A DNA stretch of 64,000 nt from Strongyloides papillosus (GCA_005656395.1 SRSI01000073.1:1086279-1150278); one strand, 5' to 3'. Numbered from the stretch's first letter, positions 48,870 through 63,260 are shown. Notes: generated by a model not told the origin, from the sequence alone. Program-made: numbers and translations.

Positions 48870-50870
48870 CTACAATTCACAAGTTTTAATTGCTTCTTCA
48901 TCATTTTTAATTCTTAATCTCTGGAAGACACTTTGAGGTAAGTTGTAATAATACCATAAATCTCTTCTTTTATGTTTCTTAAAGTGTGTTATATTATAAA
49001 GATGCTCCATCCAACAAACTTCAGCACCATAATCTGTTTCTCCTCTAAATCTATATCCATAGAAATCGGGATAACTGTCCATCTCTGGTAGAGTTTCTGT
49101 TCCCCACGTACAAATAGAATGATGATATGTTTTTGTTGGACATTCTTCTGGTTCCCAGCTAACTCTTCTAACTAAATAGGATTCTCGAGGACGATAAATA
49201 TGGACACATTTTCTTGGTATACTTCCAGGAATATTAAGGAAATCATCAGTAAATAGTGTTTGCCACGCTAACTCATCATTTCCATATATTCCAACATTCA
49301 TTTGATTCAAATATGTAGTTATATTTATTTTGTAAACTAAATATTCAACTGATTCTCTTGGTAACCCAGTACAAACACAACCTTTTTGGAAAACAATTTT
49401 TTCAAGCAACTTGCTTTTATACATATTTCTGTAATCATCTAAAAATAATTAAAAATTACTTTGATTCCTTATATTCATGTATACTTGCATACCTTTAAGG
49501 AAGAAGTTAAGATCTTTATAACGCCATGATAGAGAAGTGTTATATCTAAATGGAACAGTCGATGATGGATCAACAAAAGACATTTCAACAGGGAAATTCA
49601 TTGATTCTAATATTTCTAATTGTTGTCTTGGTGTTTTCAATGGGAAATCGTCATTCTAAATTTAATTACAAATTTTAATAAATTATCACTAAAACATATA
49701 CCTGTTGTAGATAAAGATAATCCCATTTTTTCTCGAGTAACAATTTCATACATTCAACATGAGCAATTGTAGCATAATCCCCTCCGCTTGTCATATTATA
49801 TTGTTTCTTTACTACATAGACATTTGGAATACATTTTGCTAATTGGTTCAATTTTTTAAAAACATCTGGTGATTTAATATCAACAAAATAACAATAATGA
49901 TTATTCGGTGAATATTGTGATGAAAGTCTACGTTCTAAAATTGGATAAGCCTGTAAAATGTCTTAATAGTTATTTCTAAACATCATAATAGTTACTTTAT
50001 AGACATTGTAAGCAAATGCCAATGAATATCTTCTTTCTAATGGACTTGTTGGAATATATTTTAAGTTAAAACTACGTTCTCTAATAGAATTACAATCCAT
50101 TTTCAATTCTTCTTCTTTGTATTTTATAGGTTTGTCCTTGATCTCCTTTATATATTTCCTATCACCATCGATTATTCTTTTACAATTAATGCCCGAAGTA
50201 TATTTTGGTTTCCAGAATGGTTTTACATTATCAGGAACGAAACGCTCAGAAACATTAATTCTATTTGCCATAAATGATTTTTTTGGACAATGTTCTCTAT
50301 CAAGTCCATTAAACGTATCTAAACATACATTCTTATATGATGAAGCACTTTTAATTATATGATATAATCCAACTGGAACTCCAAATAAATTAACCATATG
50401 AAGGTCTTTTCTTCCAATAAATTGTTGTAAAGTACAATATGTGCACAAAACAGAGTTGAATAAAGAAATTTCATTTCTAAAAACAATATTTGTTTCTGTG
50501 AATCTTTCAGACGTGTTCATATAATAAACAAAGAAACCATCAACATCTTCAGCGTAGTATGTGAAACTTGGTGGTGCAGATGAATTTTCACCATGTTGTG
50601 CTTCAATATCAAAAATATTATAAAGATTTTTGGTTCCAGTGAAAAATCTATAAACATCATATCTAAAAAAAGATTCTTATTTGAAAATCAATCTATTATT
50701 AAGACATACGGTAGAAAATAATAAATTTTGTAAGCTATCTTATCAGCATAATCAAAAATACTTTCTTTTGGAAAGAATAACAGAAGTATGAGACTGGTAA
50801 GATAAAATATAATGAAAACTAAGACAACGGTAGTGAGTACTGTACATATGGTTCTTAATATATTGCACAT
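48870..50870 (-). CDS. GT14 (core-2/I-branching type) glycosyltransferase, gene A
   Basis: Predicted Golgi type II membrane enzyme of 602 aa that would transfer GlcNAc (or a related sugar) to glycans; the acceptor cannot be told. Exons are 50870..50710, 50662..49996, 49950..49702, 49655..49493 and 49438..48870, with introns of 46-57 nt, and all joins keep frame. The transmembrane helix is about residues 8-33. Then come the family strings YSLAFAYNVYK; YSPNNHYCYFVD; a Cys-NVYV segment; FPLKTPRQQLEIL; GNDELAWQTL near 466-475, where the Glu corresponds to the expected catalytic base; PRKC; and the HHSICTWGTE Cys region. Exon lengths 161, 249 and 163 are identical in the other two family members. 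Confidence 0.88.
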
Positions 50871-53731
50871 ATTTAATGCATAAATATTAATATCATAGTA
50901 TTTTTAAATCTCATTTGTAAAACTCATGGATTTTTATATGTATAAAATACGACCAAAAATTATTTAATAAAATTAATATTATTTGTTTTGTATAATTTTT
51001 TTCTGCTTTTTGTATTGTTTTGGAAAATGATTTTAGTGGACGAAAATTATTTTATTAATTTGTTTGTACTTTAATATATATGATTTATATTTAATGTTAT
51101 ATTTTGTAGTCTTAAAAAACTATATAATGTAATAGTTACTTGTTTGGTATATTTTATTTTTTTTGAAAGTTTCTATTAAGTTATTAATAATTATAAAGTA
51201 GATTTTTGTTAATTGCAACTATAATATGAACAACAATATAATATTATTAAAAAATAAATGTCAATTTAAAGATTTGGAGAGAGAAATAAAATTCTTTAAA
51301 TTAGAGATTCCTCAACCCAACTAAGATTGAAATAATAGATTAAGAAACATAATAATTGTATGAATACCTTTAACCGTTCTAAGATATATCAAATACTATC
51401 ATATATGGAACTCTACATAATTCTCCTTGTTTACCAAAATATCTCTAACAGATTATCATTCATTAAAGGATGTCGTTGCCATTAAAAATAGCAACTTCTA
51501 CTAGTTCAAATGATCTTAAATCTGCCATCTTACAGTTGATGAATTTTAGAACGACATGGGATATTTTTATAGAGCCGACAAAGTCTTAACATTTTAGTAA
51601 AATATGATGATTCTGGAGTCGAAATTAAAGATCAAAGTGATTAATCTTTGAAAAAATTACAACATTTAAATTCTATTTGGTATTAAAAAGCATTTATTTT
51701 TGAACAATTTTATATAATATTATAATCCAATTTTTTAATGTCCAAAAAATTCACATAAAAAGATGAAAAAATTGTCATTGCTATCTAACAATTTAAAAGA
51801 TAATAGGCTCTCAAAGTATTACACGTTTTGGATGTCTTGTTCTTTTTTTACTGATAAATTTTTTCTAAACTTTTCTCATTTTTAACAAATAAAATTATAT
51901 TTTTAAATTAATAAGAATTATAATAATTATTAATTTTGGGAATCTCAAGTATAGTGGAAGGATAAAATAGAAAAAAGATTGTCATTTTAATTTATAATTA
52001 ATCAATCAATCTAGTTTTTTAATAATAATTTTTTAATCTACTACGTTGAATATTTTAAATTGATTATATATGTGTTAATATTATCAAAAATTTTTCAGCA
52101 ATATTTTTAAAAGGTAAAATCAAATATTTAATGTTTATATTTTAAATCTAGAGAATTAATCTGCTTCATCTCCCTTATATTTGACAAGTTATATAATAAT
52201 AAATATTTATATTTTATAATGATTGCCAACATTTTTTTATATTAACTCGAAATTCATCAATCTTTTTTTATATTCATTGTTGAATCTTCATAGAATCATT
52301 ATAACAACTTTACTGAAAAAAAACTAAATAATCTAACATTAAACAGATTGTTACATAATAGATGATATTTTTAATTTATTTTTCAAGTAGTGAAAACATT
52401 AAAATTAACAACGTCTCAATTGAAGATTTTCTCTTGCTATATTCATACACATTCTATATCTCATGTTTAATATCAAATTTTTTAATCTTAAAATCTTAGA
52501 TCTTAGTGTAATGTTTTTTTAGTGTCCACATGTGCCTAATTCATTTAGTATTCAATATCTATGTGACATTATTGAATATACATTTTACAATTTCACAGTT
52601 TAAAATTTCCTGAATATAATAAATTGAAGTTTTCAATCACATTAGTTATGAAAAAAAACTCAACGATATTAAGGTAGATAATTACTATTCACAAGAGAAG
52701 TAATTGTACAATAATAAAATAAATTAATTTAAAAATAAAAGTACAAATCATAAATATCATTCATAAAATATTTATTATAATTACATTATTTAATAAATAA
52801 GTTGATTAACACAAATACGGGGATCTTTTTAAATTTTAACATCGAGAATTAATAAGAAATGAAAATTCATTTTACAATATACGTATATTACAAATATTTT
52901 ACAATTTTTTAGTACTTCATGTACTAATGTAATGATAAAAAATAATTTGATAGACGTGACTTGCAACCATCACATGAATAAATTTAATAAAATGTAATAT
53001 AAAAGAATAATTTAATGTAGCTTTTTCTAGATTTATATTTATAATTATCTGATTTTTCATATGATGAATCAAATTTTTCTACACGACCTTTTTTTAGTTT
53101 TTGTATTTTGTTCACCTATCATATAATTGCTTATCACATATCTCAAGAGTAAAATTTTATAAAGCATCTTGCAACAAAATCTGTTCGTAAAAAATTTGTT
53201 TGCCCAATAATAACTTAAATAAATTTATATTTTATTTCTTTGTTTTAACTTCATATTATACTTTTTTAATATGGATATTCAACAGAAATTCTTCTAACTT
53301 AAATATTCATTAATTTTCTAGATTTTGTTAGGTAATCACATAGTAATTATTGGTATTTGAAAAACATTCTATAAATTGAACCAAAATTTTGTCGTCATCA
53401 AAAATCCAAATTAATAAGATGAGTGATACCATAAAACATGTCACATCACTAATTATCTTTTGCTTACACCAAAGTTTTGAAAAATAAAGATTTTTATTCA
53501 TATTCATTTATGTTCTTATTAATTATTTATTATCAAATATTTGTATATTAAATTAATATTTAAAGTCTTCTGCTTACCATCCTTGCACTCCTTCTAATTT
53601 CTTTATAAATTTTTGATTACTATTCTCTCTCTATCATCATCATAATATAAAGGACAATTTTTTTTGTCTAAAACCAGATTAATTTCAATACACAGATATT
53701 TGTAAAAGAAAGTACTTTTCTTTTTCTATTA
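50871..53731. other. Long gene-free region
   Basis: AT-rich sequence between GT14 genes. I found no coding remnant, RNA gene or clear TE ends in it. Confidence 0.5.
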
Positions 53732-54010
53732 TTATTTTTTTACGTCCACTGGCACTTTGATAAAACTTAAAAAGTACAACAATTTATTTGTGATGAACTT
53801 TTGTAAAGTACAATAAGTGCATATGATACACACTAAGGAGAAAATAAGAACATCAAAGTATGTATATTTAAAGTTCAATTTTTTTTCTAAATTGTTCATA
53901 AAAAATATTACGTCGCTACTTATATTATTATTACTATTTTTAAATATTTTTTGGTTTAAAAAATAAGAAGCAATATAACGAAATGAACGCAATTTATTAT
54001 ACGTTTAACC
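53732..54010 (-). pseudogene. GT14 exon-2 fragment
   Basis: The minus-strand peptide matches the start of exon 2 of gene B: SSDVIFFM, then CTYCTLQKFITNKLLYF, against CTYCTLQQFVVNKSLHF. It ends at TAA at 53732, and no exon 1 or exons 3-5 lie around it. It is a relic of another tandem copy. Confidence 0.8.
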
Positions 54011-54161
54011 AACTTCAATATACTTTTAGTATTTCTCAAAAATAGGATTAACTTCTTTCACCAAAACGTTTATACTTTGATCATATTACATTACATAGAA
54101 TTGATTTAGTGATAATTGTTTTAAAAATATAATAAATAGATAAAATACTAATTAATCAAAG

Positions 54162-56138
54162 CTAATATAACCATCTTTTGTAATCTTCTATAAGACTCAT
54201 ATTATGAGTTAGACTCAATCTTTTGTAAATACTTGATGGACTGTTAAAGTAAAACCATAAGTCAGGTCTTTCATATTCTTTTAAATTTGTCTTATTATAT
54301 AAGTATTCTCCATAACATATCATGGCACCGTAATCAAATTGTTCTCTGAATCTATATAGAAAATAATTTCTAACATTTAAAAGATCTTTAATAGTTTCAA
54401 CACCCCACGAACAGATATTGTGATGAAAAGAACCCGTTGGACATGGTGATCCAGGCCAAAAAGTCAATTTTGACAAATAATGAGACCCACGAAAATAATT
54501 TACTGCATATTTTCTCGGCACATACCCAGGAACATTTAAAATATTACTTGTTAGCAATGTTTGCCATGTAAGTTCATCATTACCATATAAATTAGTATTT
54601 AATTGGTTTAAAAAGGTTGTAATATTTAATTTATTGACAAGATAATCAACACTATCTCTTGGTAAACCCGCTGTAATTAAACCCTTTGTAAATTCAACTG
54701 CTTGATTCATTATTGTTGCATTATTCTTTCTTATATCACCTAAAAATCGTAAAGTATAATCTAATTAAAGTACAATTACCATCTAAAAATATATTGAGAT
54801 CTTTAAATTTCCAGGATTTTTTTTGATCAACCCTTCCTCGAATAGAAGAAACATCAGTTGTCATTCGCATATCCATAGCAAAATTCATAGTTTCTAAGAT
54901 TTCAATTAATTCTCTATTTGTCTTCAGAGGCATTTCATCATTCTTTAATATATGATGTAAAATAAAAATAATTAATTAAATTCACCTGTAGTAAAAATAT
55001 ATAATCAAAATTTGTTTTTAATAATCTCTTCATGCACTGAAAGTGAGAAATACTGGTATTTTCTCCGTTTGATTTCATATCATATTGTATTCTAGGCACA
55101 TAAACATTTGGTAAACATTTCTCTAGTTGAATCATTTGATGATACAATTTTGGATTTTTAGAATCAACCATGTAACAGTAGTGATTGTTTGGTGAATAAA
55201 TTGATAATAGCTTCAATTCAATTACCTCATAATTCTAGAAATAGTTATCAAAATAGATGCATTTTTTTACCTTATAAACATTTAAAGCAAATGCTAATGA
55301 ATATTTTTTTTCTATACTAGACAAAATTTTATCTCTATTAAATCCTCTTTTATAAATAGATTCACAATCCATGGGTACATTGTTCTCTTTATAAATTATA
55401 CGTTTTTTCTTTGCTTTGTCTATATACGTTTTATCACCTTCTATCAATTTTTTACAATCTAAATCAATTTTAAAGGGTTTGAGTAATACATCTGACCCTC
55501 TCTTTATAATTTCTTTATTCTGTTTCATGTTCATTTTCACCATGGAATCGAAATACAAAAAGCAATGTATTTCATTTGAAAATATAGTGATCTCATAACA
55601 CATTTTTAGAAGATATTCTTTTTTTTTCATCATACGTTCTGCTTCCACTGGCATATCAACAAAATTTACAAAGTGTAGTGATTTGTTTACAACAAATTGT
55701 TGCAAAGTGCAATAAGTGCAAAAAACATCTAATAAGGATAAATTATTAACATCAAAATGTATATTTAAAGTTGAGTAACTTTTGGAAGCATTCATAAAAA
55801 ATATTACATCACTTGTTACATTTTCAATGTGTATTTTATATTTTGGTTGTTTTACAAAATTATTTTTAATGTCCTTGAGAGAAAATATATTTAAAGAAGA
55901 ATGATTTCTGTATTTATTTACAATTTTTTGATTCCTAAAAGGTTTTTAACGGTTTAACATCTGTCATTTGTTCTTACCACCGTAAAATTTCTGATTTTAC
56001 ACTTATTTTTGGATGTTGCGACCCAATTTTTTGATCTGGATGCCCAAGAAATAGAAAAATATTTATGAAAATAAATCCTAGTAATAATATTTTTAATATT
56101 TTTTGATGTTTGTTTATACTTAAAAAGTGTTTTTCCAT
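54162..56138 (-). CDS. GT14 (core-2/I-branching type) glycosyltransferase, gene B
   Basis: Predicted Golgi type II membrane enzyme of 604 aa. Exons are 56138..55978, 55934..55271, 55234..54986, 54942..54780 and 54739..54162, with introns of 36-43 nt. The exon 1 donor is taken as TG|GTAAGA, giving Trp at the join. Transmembrane helix about 15-34. Motifs include YSLAFALNVYK, YSPNNHYCYMVDSKNPKLY, PNVYVPRIQYD, GNDELTWQTL with Glu near 468, GYVPRKY and HHNICSWGVET. Exon sizes match gene A, which shows common descent. It is the intact tandem partner of the frameshifted copy at 58359. Confidence 0.88.
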
Positions 56139-58358
56139 TCTTTCCTTATAAAATTTTTTTTATCAAATAGTTTGGACTTCTATAAGAGTTACATGAATAT
56201 TCAATACCGTTAAAAGTGACACTTTAGTTTCATCAATCTAAAAAGTATAAAAAACATCTCGCAGACTTAGTTAATTATTATTATATTTGCTCATACATCA
56301 ATATTAACTAGTTCTGTAAGTTAACGTGTCAAATTATATTATTGTATTTTTTACTATAGAATTTAATAATAAAAGACTTCATTCGATATGTTAACTTGTA
56401 GTAAAAATGAAGTTGAAGGAGACGGATTTATTAGAGTTCGATCCAGAATCGAACATTTTATAAATATGATAATAAAAATTGAATTCCAATTTTTTAGTAT
56501 AGAATATTTTATTTTGTTTATTTTAATAATATCTAATATCTACTTGTTTTTGAAAATTGATTTTTGTTAAGACTAAATAAAATTACTACTAAATAGTTAA
56601 ATAATAAAATAATTAATATAACGGTGTAAGAATTTTATAATTTTATTATTATTTTTCTAAAATACCCTTTTCTTAAATAATAACGTTTTAACAAAGCTCT
56701 ATCTACTTTAGATAATATGGCAACGAGTATTTATTTTAATTATAATTGGACTTTTTAGGAAATCATAAAAAAATATAGTTTCTATAAACATATAAAAATA
56801 ATTTTGTTCTCAACTATAATTGCACTTTATAGAATATTCTTATATGAATGTTCTATGAAGAAGCAATTCAATTTTATAAATTATATCTATAATTAAAATT
56901 ATCAATTCTTTTTTATATGCAAAGTACAAAATGTATGTTGTTTGGTATAAAAACATTGTTATATCTTCTTATCACTACCATAAAACATAAATTATGAGAA
57001 TATTAATAATTAGTATCTGTCTTAGTAATAACTTTAGAGATTCATTTACAGTCGCATTAAAGACTACACATTGTTTATGAGAAATCCACTAACTTTATGA
57101 ATATTTTCTTGTAAGACAAACAAAGGATATTCTTAAATAAAAAGAGGAAGTTTTTTACTTTTATCAAGTTAGAAATAACAACAATAGTTAAAGAACAAAC
57201 TTAAGATTAGGAAAAGAAATTACTGAAATATATTACTCTACACAATGAAATACATAAAAGATAAATCATTTTTCCATAATTATTAATAAGGCTAATTATT
57301 AAGTTTTAGAAAATTAAATAATCATTTAAATTTTATATAAATTTTAATAGTTACCAAAACTCTCTTCCAAAAAACTGATACTAAATTAATGTACTTATTT
57401 ATCTATCAAACCATTATAAGTAAAATTATGTTCATAATATATATTAAAAGAAACACAAAATATTGTAACTAATAGATAAATATGAAATAATACATTTAAA
57501 GTTTAGAAATTTTATTCTAAAGAATAAATATTTTATTTCAAATGTATTAACAGTTAAATAATATTTTATACAATTAGATGATATCATAAAAATAATGGTT
57601 AAAAATAAAAAACAAAATTCTGAAACTGTAAATTTTGTTTGGTTGTGATGTAAAGAATATTTAATATAATATTGTTTTATTTGTAAACAAATGTTTATAG
57701 TCAGGACGTGCATGCTTATCACTATGAGAAATTAATCATTTTATAAAGCAAATTGAAATTTATTACTAAAATATTCTTTTATCATCATATTATATTTAAA
57801 AGCTTCAATTATAATTTAAGAATTTATTAATAACTGATTCACGAGTCATTATTTTGTATGAGATCAATTTTGAAAAAGTTGCACTTGAAAATGTAAGAAG
57901 AACAATTGATATAAATTATCTAGAATCTGTCCTGTGGAATTGTTGATTTTTTAAAAGTTATATTATTTTTTCAGTGAAATCGACAAGCTCTTAACATAGT
58001 TACATTAATATGATGATCCTAATGACATTATGTTATGAATTTAATAAATATAATATTTTATATCATGCTCAACCGATAACACTTAGTTAAGTGTTCATCT
58101 TCTACGCTATTTATATTCCTTTCTACTGGAGTTATTGTCATTCTTTTGATTGTTTTTGTTTTTTGCCTCTTTTTGGTTAAATTGGTTTTCATTTATTATG
58201 TGCATTACAACTATTTTAGATTAGAACTTTTTAATTTTTGATAATGTTATAACACTTTTGTTTATTTTTCTGATTTAAAAACAATTCATATATAATATAA
58301 TATTTTAAAAAATACCGTAAAAAATTTAATAAATAGATAAAATACTAATTAATCAAAG
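56139..58358. other. Upstream region of gene B, duplicated upstream of gene C
   Basis: No gene. Large parts from about 56600 to 57740 align with 60800 to 61950, so the tandem duplication unit includes upstream DNA. A conserved forkhead-like site is at 57682. Confidence 0.55.
57682..57699. promoter_or_regulatory. Conserved forkhead-like site upstream of gene B
   Basis: TGTAAACAAATGTTTATA is kept identical at 61899-61916 although surrounding bases differ. GTAAACA is the FOXO/DAF-16-type core. It lies 1.5 kb upstream of the gene, and function is inferred only. Confidence 0.35.
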
Positions 58359-60335
58359 CTAATATAACCATCTTTTGTAATCTTCTATAAGACTCATATT
58401 ATGAGTTAAACTCAATCTTTTGTAAATACTTAATGGACTGTTATAATAAAACCATAAGTCCGGTCTTTCATATTCTTCAAAATTTGTCTTATTATATAAG
58501 TATTCTCCATAACACATCATCGCGCCATAATCAAATTCTTCCCTAAATCTATATAAAAAATAATGTCTAACATTAGAAAGATCTTTAATGGTTTCAACGC
58601 CCCATGAACAAATAGAATGATGATAGGAACCCGTTGGACATGGTTCTCCACCCCAAACAACTAATTTTGATAGGTAATATGGTCGGCGAAAATAATTCAT
58701 AACATGCTTCCTCGGCACATAACCAGGAACGTTTAAAATATCACTTGATAATAATGTTTGCCATGAAAGTTCATCATTACCATATATATTAGTGTTTAGT
58801 TGGTTTAAAAATGTCGTAATATTTAATTTATTGACAAGATAATCAACACTATCTCTTGGCAAACCCGTTGAAACTAAACCGTTTGTAAATTCAATTGCTT
58901 GATTCATTATTGTTGCATTATTCTTTCTTATATCACCTAAAGTTTGTAAACTAAGTAGAAATTAAATTAAAGTACAATTACCATCTAAAAATATATTGAG
59001 ATCTTTGAATTTCCAGGATTTTTTATGATCAACTCTTCCCTGAATGACAGGTATATCAATTGTCATGCGCATGTCCATAGCAAAATTCATAGTTTCTAAG
59101 ATTTCAATTAATTCTCTATTTGTTTTTAGAGGCGTTTCATCATTCTTTAAAATATAATTTAAAATAAAGAAGAGTAATTAAATTTTACCTGTAGTAAAAA
59201 CATATAATCAAACTTTGTCTTTAATAATCTCTTCATGCACTGAAAGTGAGAAATGCTGGTATTTTCTCCGTTTGACTTCATATCATATTGTATTCTAGGC
59301 ACATAAACATTTGGTAAACATTTCTCTAGTTGAATCAATTGACGATAAAGTTTTGGATTTTTAGAATCAACCATGTAACAGTAATGATTATTTGGTGAGT
59401 AGGTTAATAATAATTTCAATTCAATTACCTCATAATTCTAGAAATAATTATTAAAATAAATGTTTAGCTTACCCTGTAAACATTTGAAGCAAATGCCAAT
59501 GAATATTTTTTTTCTATACTAGATAAAATTTTATTTTTATTAAATCCTCTTTTGTAAATAGATCCACAATCCATTGGTACATTGTTTTCTTTATAAACTA
59601 TACGTTTTTCCTTCACTTTATCAATATACGCTTTATCACCTTCTATCAATTTTTTACAATCTAAATCAATTTTAAAAGGTTTAAGTAATACATTTGAATC
59701 TCTCTTTATAATTTCTTCATCTTGCTTCATGTTCATTTTCACCATGGAATCAAAATACAAAAAAGCAATGCTTTTCATTTGAAAATATAGTGATATCATG
59801 ACACATTTGTAAAAGATATTCTTTTTTCTTGGTCATATTTTCTAGTTCTATTGGCATACTAACAAAATTTACATAGTGTAAACGATTTGTTCACAACAAA
59901 ATGTTGCAAAGTGCAATAAGTACAAAAAATGTTCATTAAGGATAAATTATCAATATCAAAATATATATTTAAAGTAGAATAACTTTTAGAAGCATTCATA
60001 AAAAATATTACATCACTTGTAATGTTATCAATATGTATTTTATATATTGGTTGGTTTACAAAATTATTTCCAATATTCTTGAGAGAAAATATATTTAAAG
60101 AAGAATAATTTCTGAATTTATTTACTATTTTTCGATTCCTAAAAGGTTATTAGTGATTTAATATTTATTCCTACCACCGTAAAATTTCTGATTTTACACT
60201 TATTTTTGGATGTTCCGATTCAATTTTTTGATCAGGATACCCAAAAAATAGAAAAATATTTATGAAAATAAATCCTATTAGTAATATTTTTAATATTGTT
60301 TTATAGCTATTTACACTTGAAAAATTTTTTTTCAT
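58359..60335 (-). pseudogene. GT14 glycosyltransferase gene C, two frameshifts in exon 2
   Basis: Tandem copy of gene B. Exons are 60335..60175 (161 nt), 60138..59473 (666 nt), 59437..59189 (249), 59144..58982 (163) and 58936..58359 (578). Four of the five equal gene B exactly; exon 2 is 2 nt longer. The two extra bases are T in T-runs, one after AACAAATCG and one in the run after CATTGC, each throwing the frame into a stop. Beyond them the frame, GNDELSWQTL, GYVPRKH and HHSICSWGVET are intact. Either it is a very young pseudogene or both are homopolymer assembly errors and the gene is functional. Confidence 0.82.
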
Positions 60336-62399
60336 CGTTTCTTTATAAAGCAATTTGGGTTCCTATAAGAATTTATTAAATATCCAATATCATTCACTAA
60401 ATAATAAAATATATGAACAAATGATGTAAAAATCTCATTTTTTTTAGAAAACTTTCTTTCAATATTATTATGCCAACGAAAATTTTTGTTCTATTTAAAT
60501 ATTAATATTCATATTATTGCAAGGATTAATTTATAGAAAATATAATTTTCTATCCAACATTTAGATATAGTAGGTGACATAGCAAACGAATACAACTATT
60601 AATTATAAATGTACTTATCAGGAAGCTTCAAAAAATAATATGGTTTTTATGATTTATTAAAATTAATCTCGTTCTAAAGTGCTATTACTTTAACTGCACT
60701 TTTATATATATTCTTTTTTAACTGTCCCATGGAGAAACAATTCAATTTTTATGAATTATATCTATAATTTAAATTACAAAACCTTTCACTTACAAAATAG
60801 AAAATTTATTTTGTTTTGCATAAAATCAAAATTATTACTTGATTATCACTATCAAAAACTATAAGAAAATTACTACCTGAAGTAAATAATATTTTTTAAT
60901 ATAACAGTTTTTTTAAAATATCACTTCTTACGTATTTGTGTTTATGTTAAAGCTTTAATTAGGTAAATGCTTAGTAAAATAATGTTTATACAGTCATTAA
61001 TACTCAACAAAAAGTTTTCTGCATCCAAGTGTATGTTATTATTTCCTTGTTTTTATCATTTTGAATCTTAATTTGAAATAGATAATTAGACTATTCATCA
61101 TTAAGGTTATTAAAAAATTTTATTTCTTAATCCGAAAGACGTATTTAAAAGTATCTATTAATAAAATAATATATTTAAATTTAATAATAATTAATTATGA
61201 TAATATTAATAATCAGTATTTACCTCAATAATATTAAAGATTGTTTACGATCACAAAAAGATTACAAATTGTTTTCAAAAAAATTTAACAGGTTTACAAT
61301 TATCTTTCCATTAAAAATTTAAACGACATGATATTTTTACATAAAAAAATAATAAAAAAGAAAGTATATTTCATTATTAAACTAGAAATGACATAAATAT
61401 GTAAAGACAAGCCAAAGATTAGAATATATGAAGTACTGAAACATACTGCATCACAAAATGAATTATTTACAATCAAGACTCAATTATTTATTTATCACCA
61501 TTAATAAATCTAATTGCTAAATTCCAGAAGATTTAGTAATCGTTATACATTTGATGAACTTTTAATACCAATAAAAAATCTGTCTCAACCACTGATATCA
61601 ATTAGTATATTTCTTATCTTTAACTGTATCATTTGTAGAATATGAATCATGTTTGTTTATATAGAAAGAACCATAAAATATTATGATTGATAGATAAATA
61701 TAAATAATTTACATAAAGTTGAAAATTATTTTCTAAAGAAAAAATATTTAATTTTAACTATATGAAAAGTTAAACAATATTATTACAAAAGATAATACCA
61801 GAAGGATTATTATTTAAATATTATTGACAACAATAAACTCGTAAATTCATTTCTATATCGGTGAATAAGTAAAAAATCTTAATAAATATTACGTTATTTG
61901 TAAACAAATGTTTATAATTAATATATGCATGCTTATCACTAAGAGATATACAGAATGGACAGTGTAAAGCTCACCACACTTTTATAATAATGGTTTTATT
62001 CATTTTGGAGATACATTCCTGGCATTATATTTGTTTAGTATCCAAGAAACATGTCGCTATTTATATTAAATTATTCAAAGTAATTTGGATTATAGGCATA
62101 ACTAATGAATCCTCAAGTTTTAAATACATTTTAATAGCTCAAATCTATGTAACTACTCTGTATAAGAAGTTGTTAATATAATTTTTATTAATATTGAAAG
62201 ATAAACTTATATCTACTTTTTAAATATACTTGATATAAAAGTCAATTAATTATATGAAATTAATTAATATAATATATAATAATTCTCTGATAATTCATGA
62301 GATCTAATGCAAATACTTTGAGAAAAATACGAAAAAAGAAATGTAAACTAATTTTTTCTTTATAATACCACAAAGCATCGATCATATCTCAAATAGGAA
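60336..62399. other. Upstream region of gene C
   Basis: No gene supported. About 60800-61950 is paralogous to 56600-57740. Confidence 0.5.
61899..61916. promoter_or_regulatory. Conserved forkhead-like site upstream of gene C
   Basis: Identical 18-nt block to 57682-57699, in a duplicated upstream region that is otherwise diverged. Function is inferred. Confidence 0.35.
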
Positions 62400-63260
62400 C
62401 GTTGAAAATCCTCTAGAGTTAGTTTCAATCGATAGACCATTGAATTTTATATTAAAAATCACTGTAATTTCATATATATAATATTAAAATCTTAAGAAAT
62501 ATATAAAAATTAAAAAACATTTTGTTTATTTTTAAAAGTTTTTGAGATAGAGTTTATGTTTCATAAAATATTTGTCAGAATCTCACGAATCTGTAAATTT
62601 AATGTTATGAAATTAGAGTTAGTCGATAAAGCATGAAATTTAACATCAGAAAGCTTCAAAAACTTAATAAGTGTAATGTTAAAATCTTGAGAATGTAATA
62701 GAGTAAAAGAATTTGTTTCTTTGTGTAAATTTTTTTTAAAAAAATTATACATATTATAAGAATTAATCGTTAGAATCTCAAGAAGTTTTCTCAATTGATG
62801 AAGCATGGAGTTCCACATTAGAATTTATTAATAGTTTTTAGGTGTAATATAAAAATCTTAGGACATGCTTCAAAAAATAAATACATTTTGATGATGTTTT
62901 TATTTTTTAAAGAAAAAATGAGTATATCACCAAAAAAAAATCAGAAGCTTCCAAAAATAGTTTCGATAAATAGATCATGAAATTTTACATAAGAATTAAT
63001 TTAAATTTTCATAAAAGTTATATAATAATCCTAAGAAATACATAAAAACTATCATATTTAATACTTTTCTAATACTAATCTTCAGAAAAAACTCTATATA
63101 TTATGAGTCCTTGAACAGATTTTTATAAAATTAGCTTCATTCAATAGGGCATAATAATTACTCCGGAATCACTCATTTTATAGTGTATTTTATATAAATA
63201 TCTGCTATAGACAATAAAAATAGTTCAATGTTAAATTTTTTATCGTATAAGGTGTAATCG
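62400..63260. repeat. Degenerate tandem repeat, period about 170-190 nt
   Basis: Five loosely matching units start near 62427, 62618, 62797, 62966 and 63135. Each has a variant of TCGATA-GACCATGAAATTTTACAT, followed about 60 nt later by a variant of TAATATTAAAATCTTAAGAA. No coding potential is seen. Confidence 0.55.

Noticed and set aside
61990..62181. 63-codon ORF with hydrophobic stretches
   Set aside because: AT-rich background can produce this, and no family features or neighbours support it.
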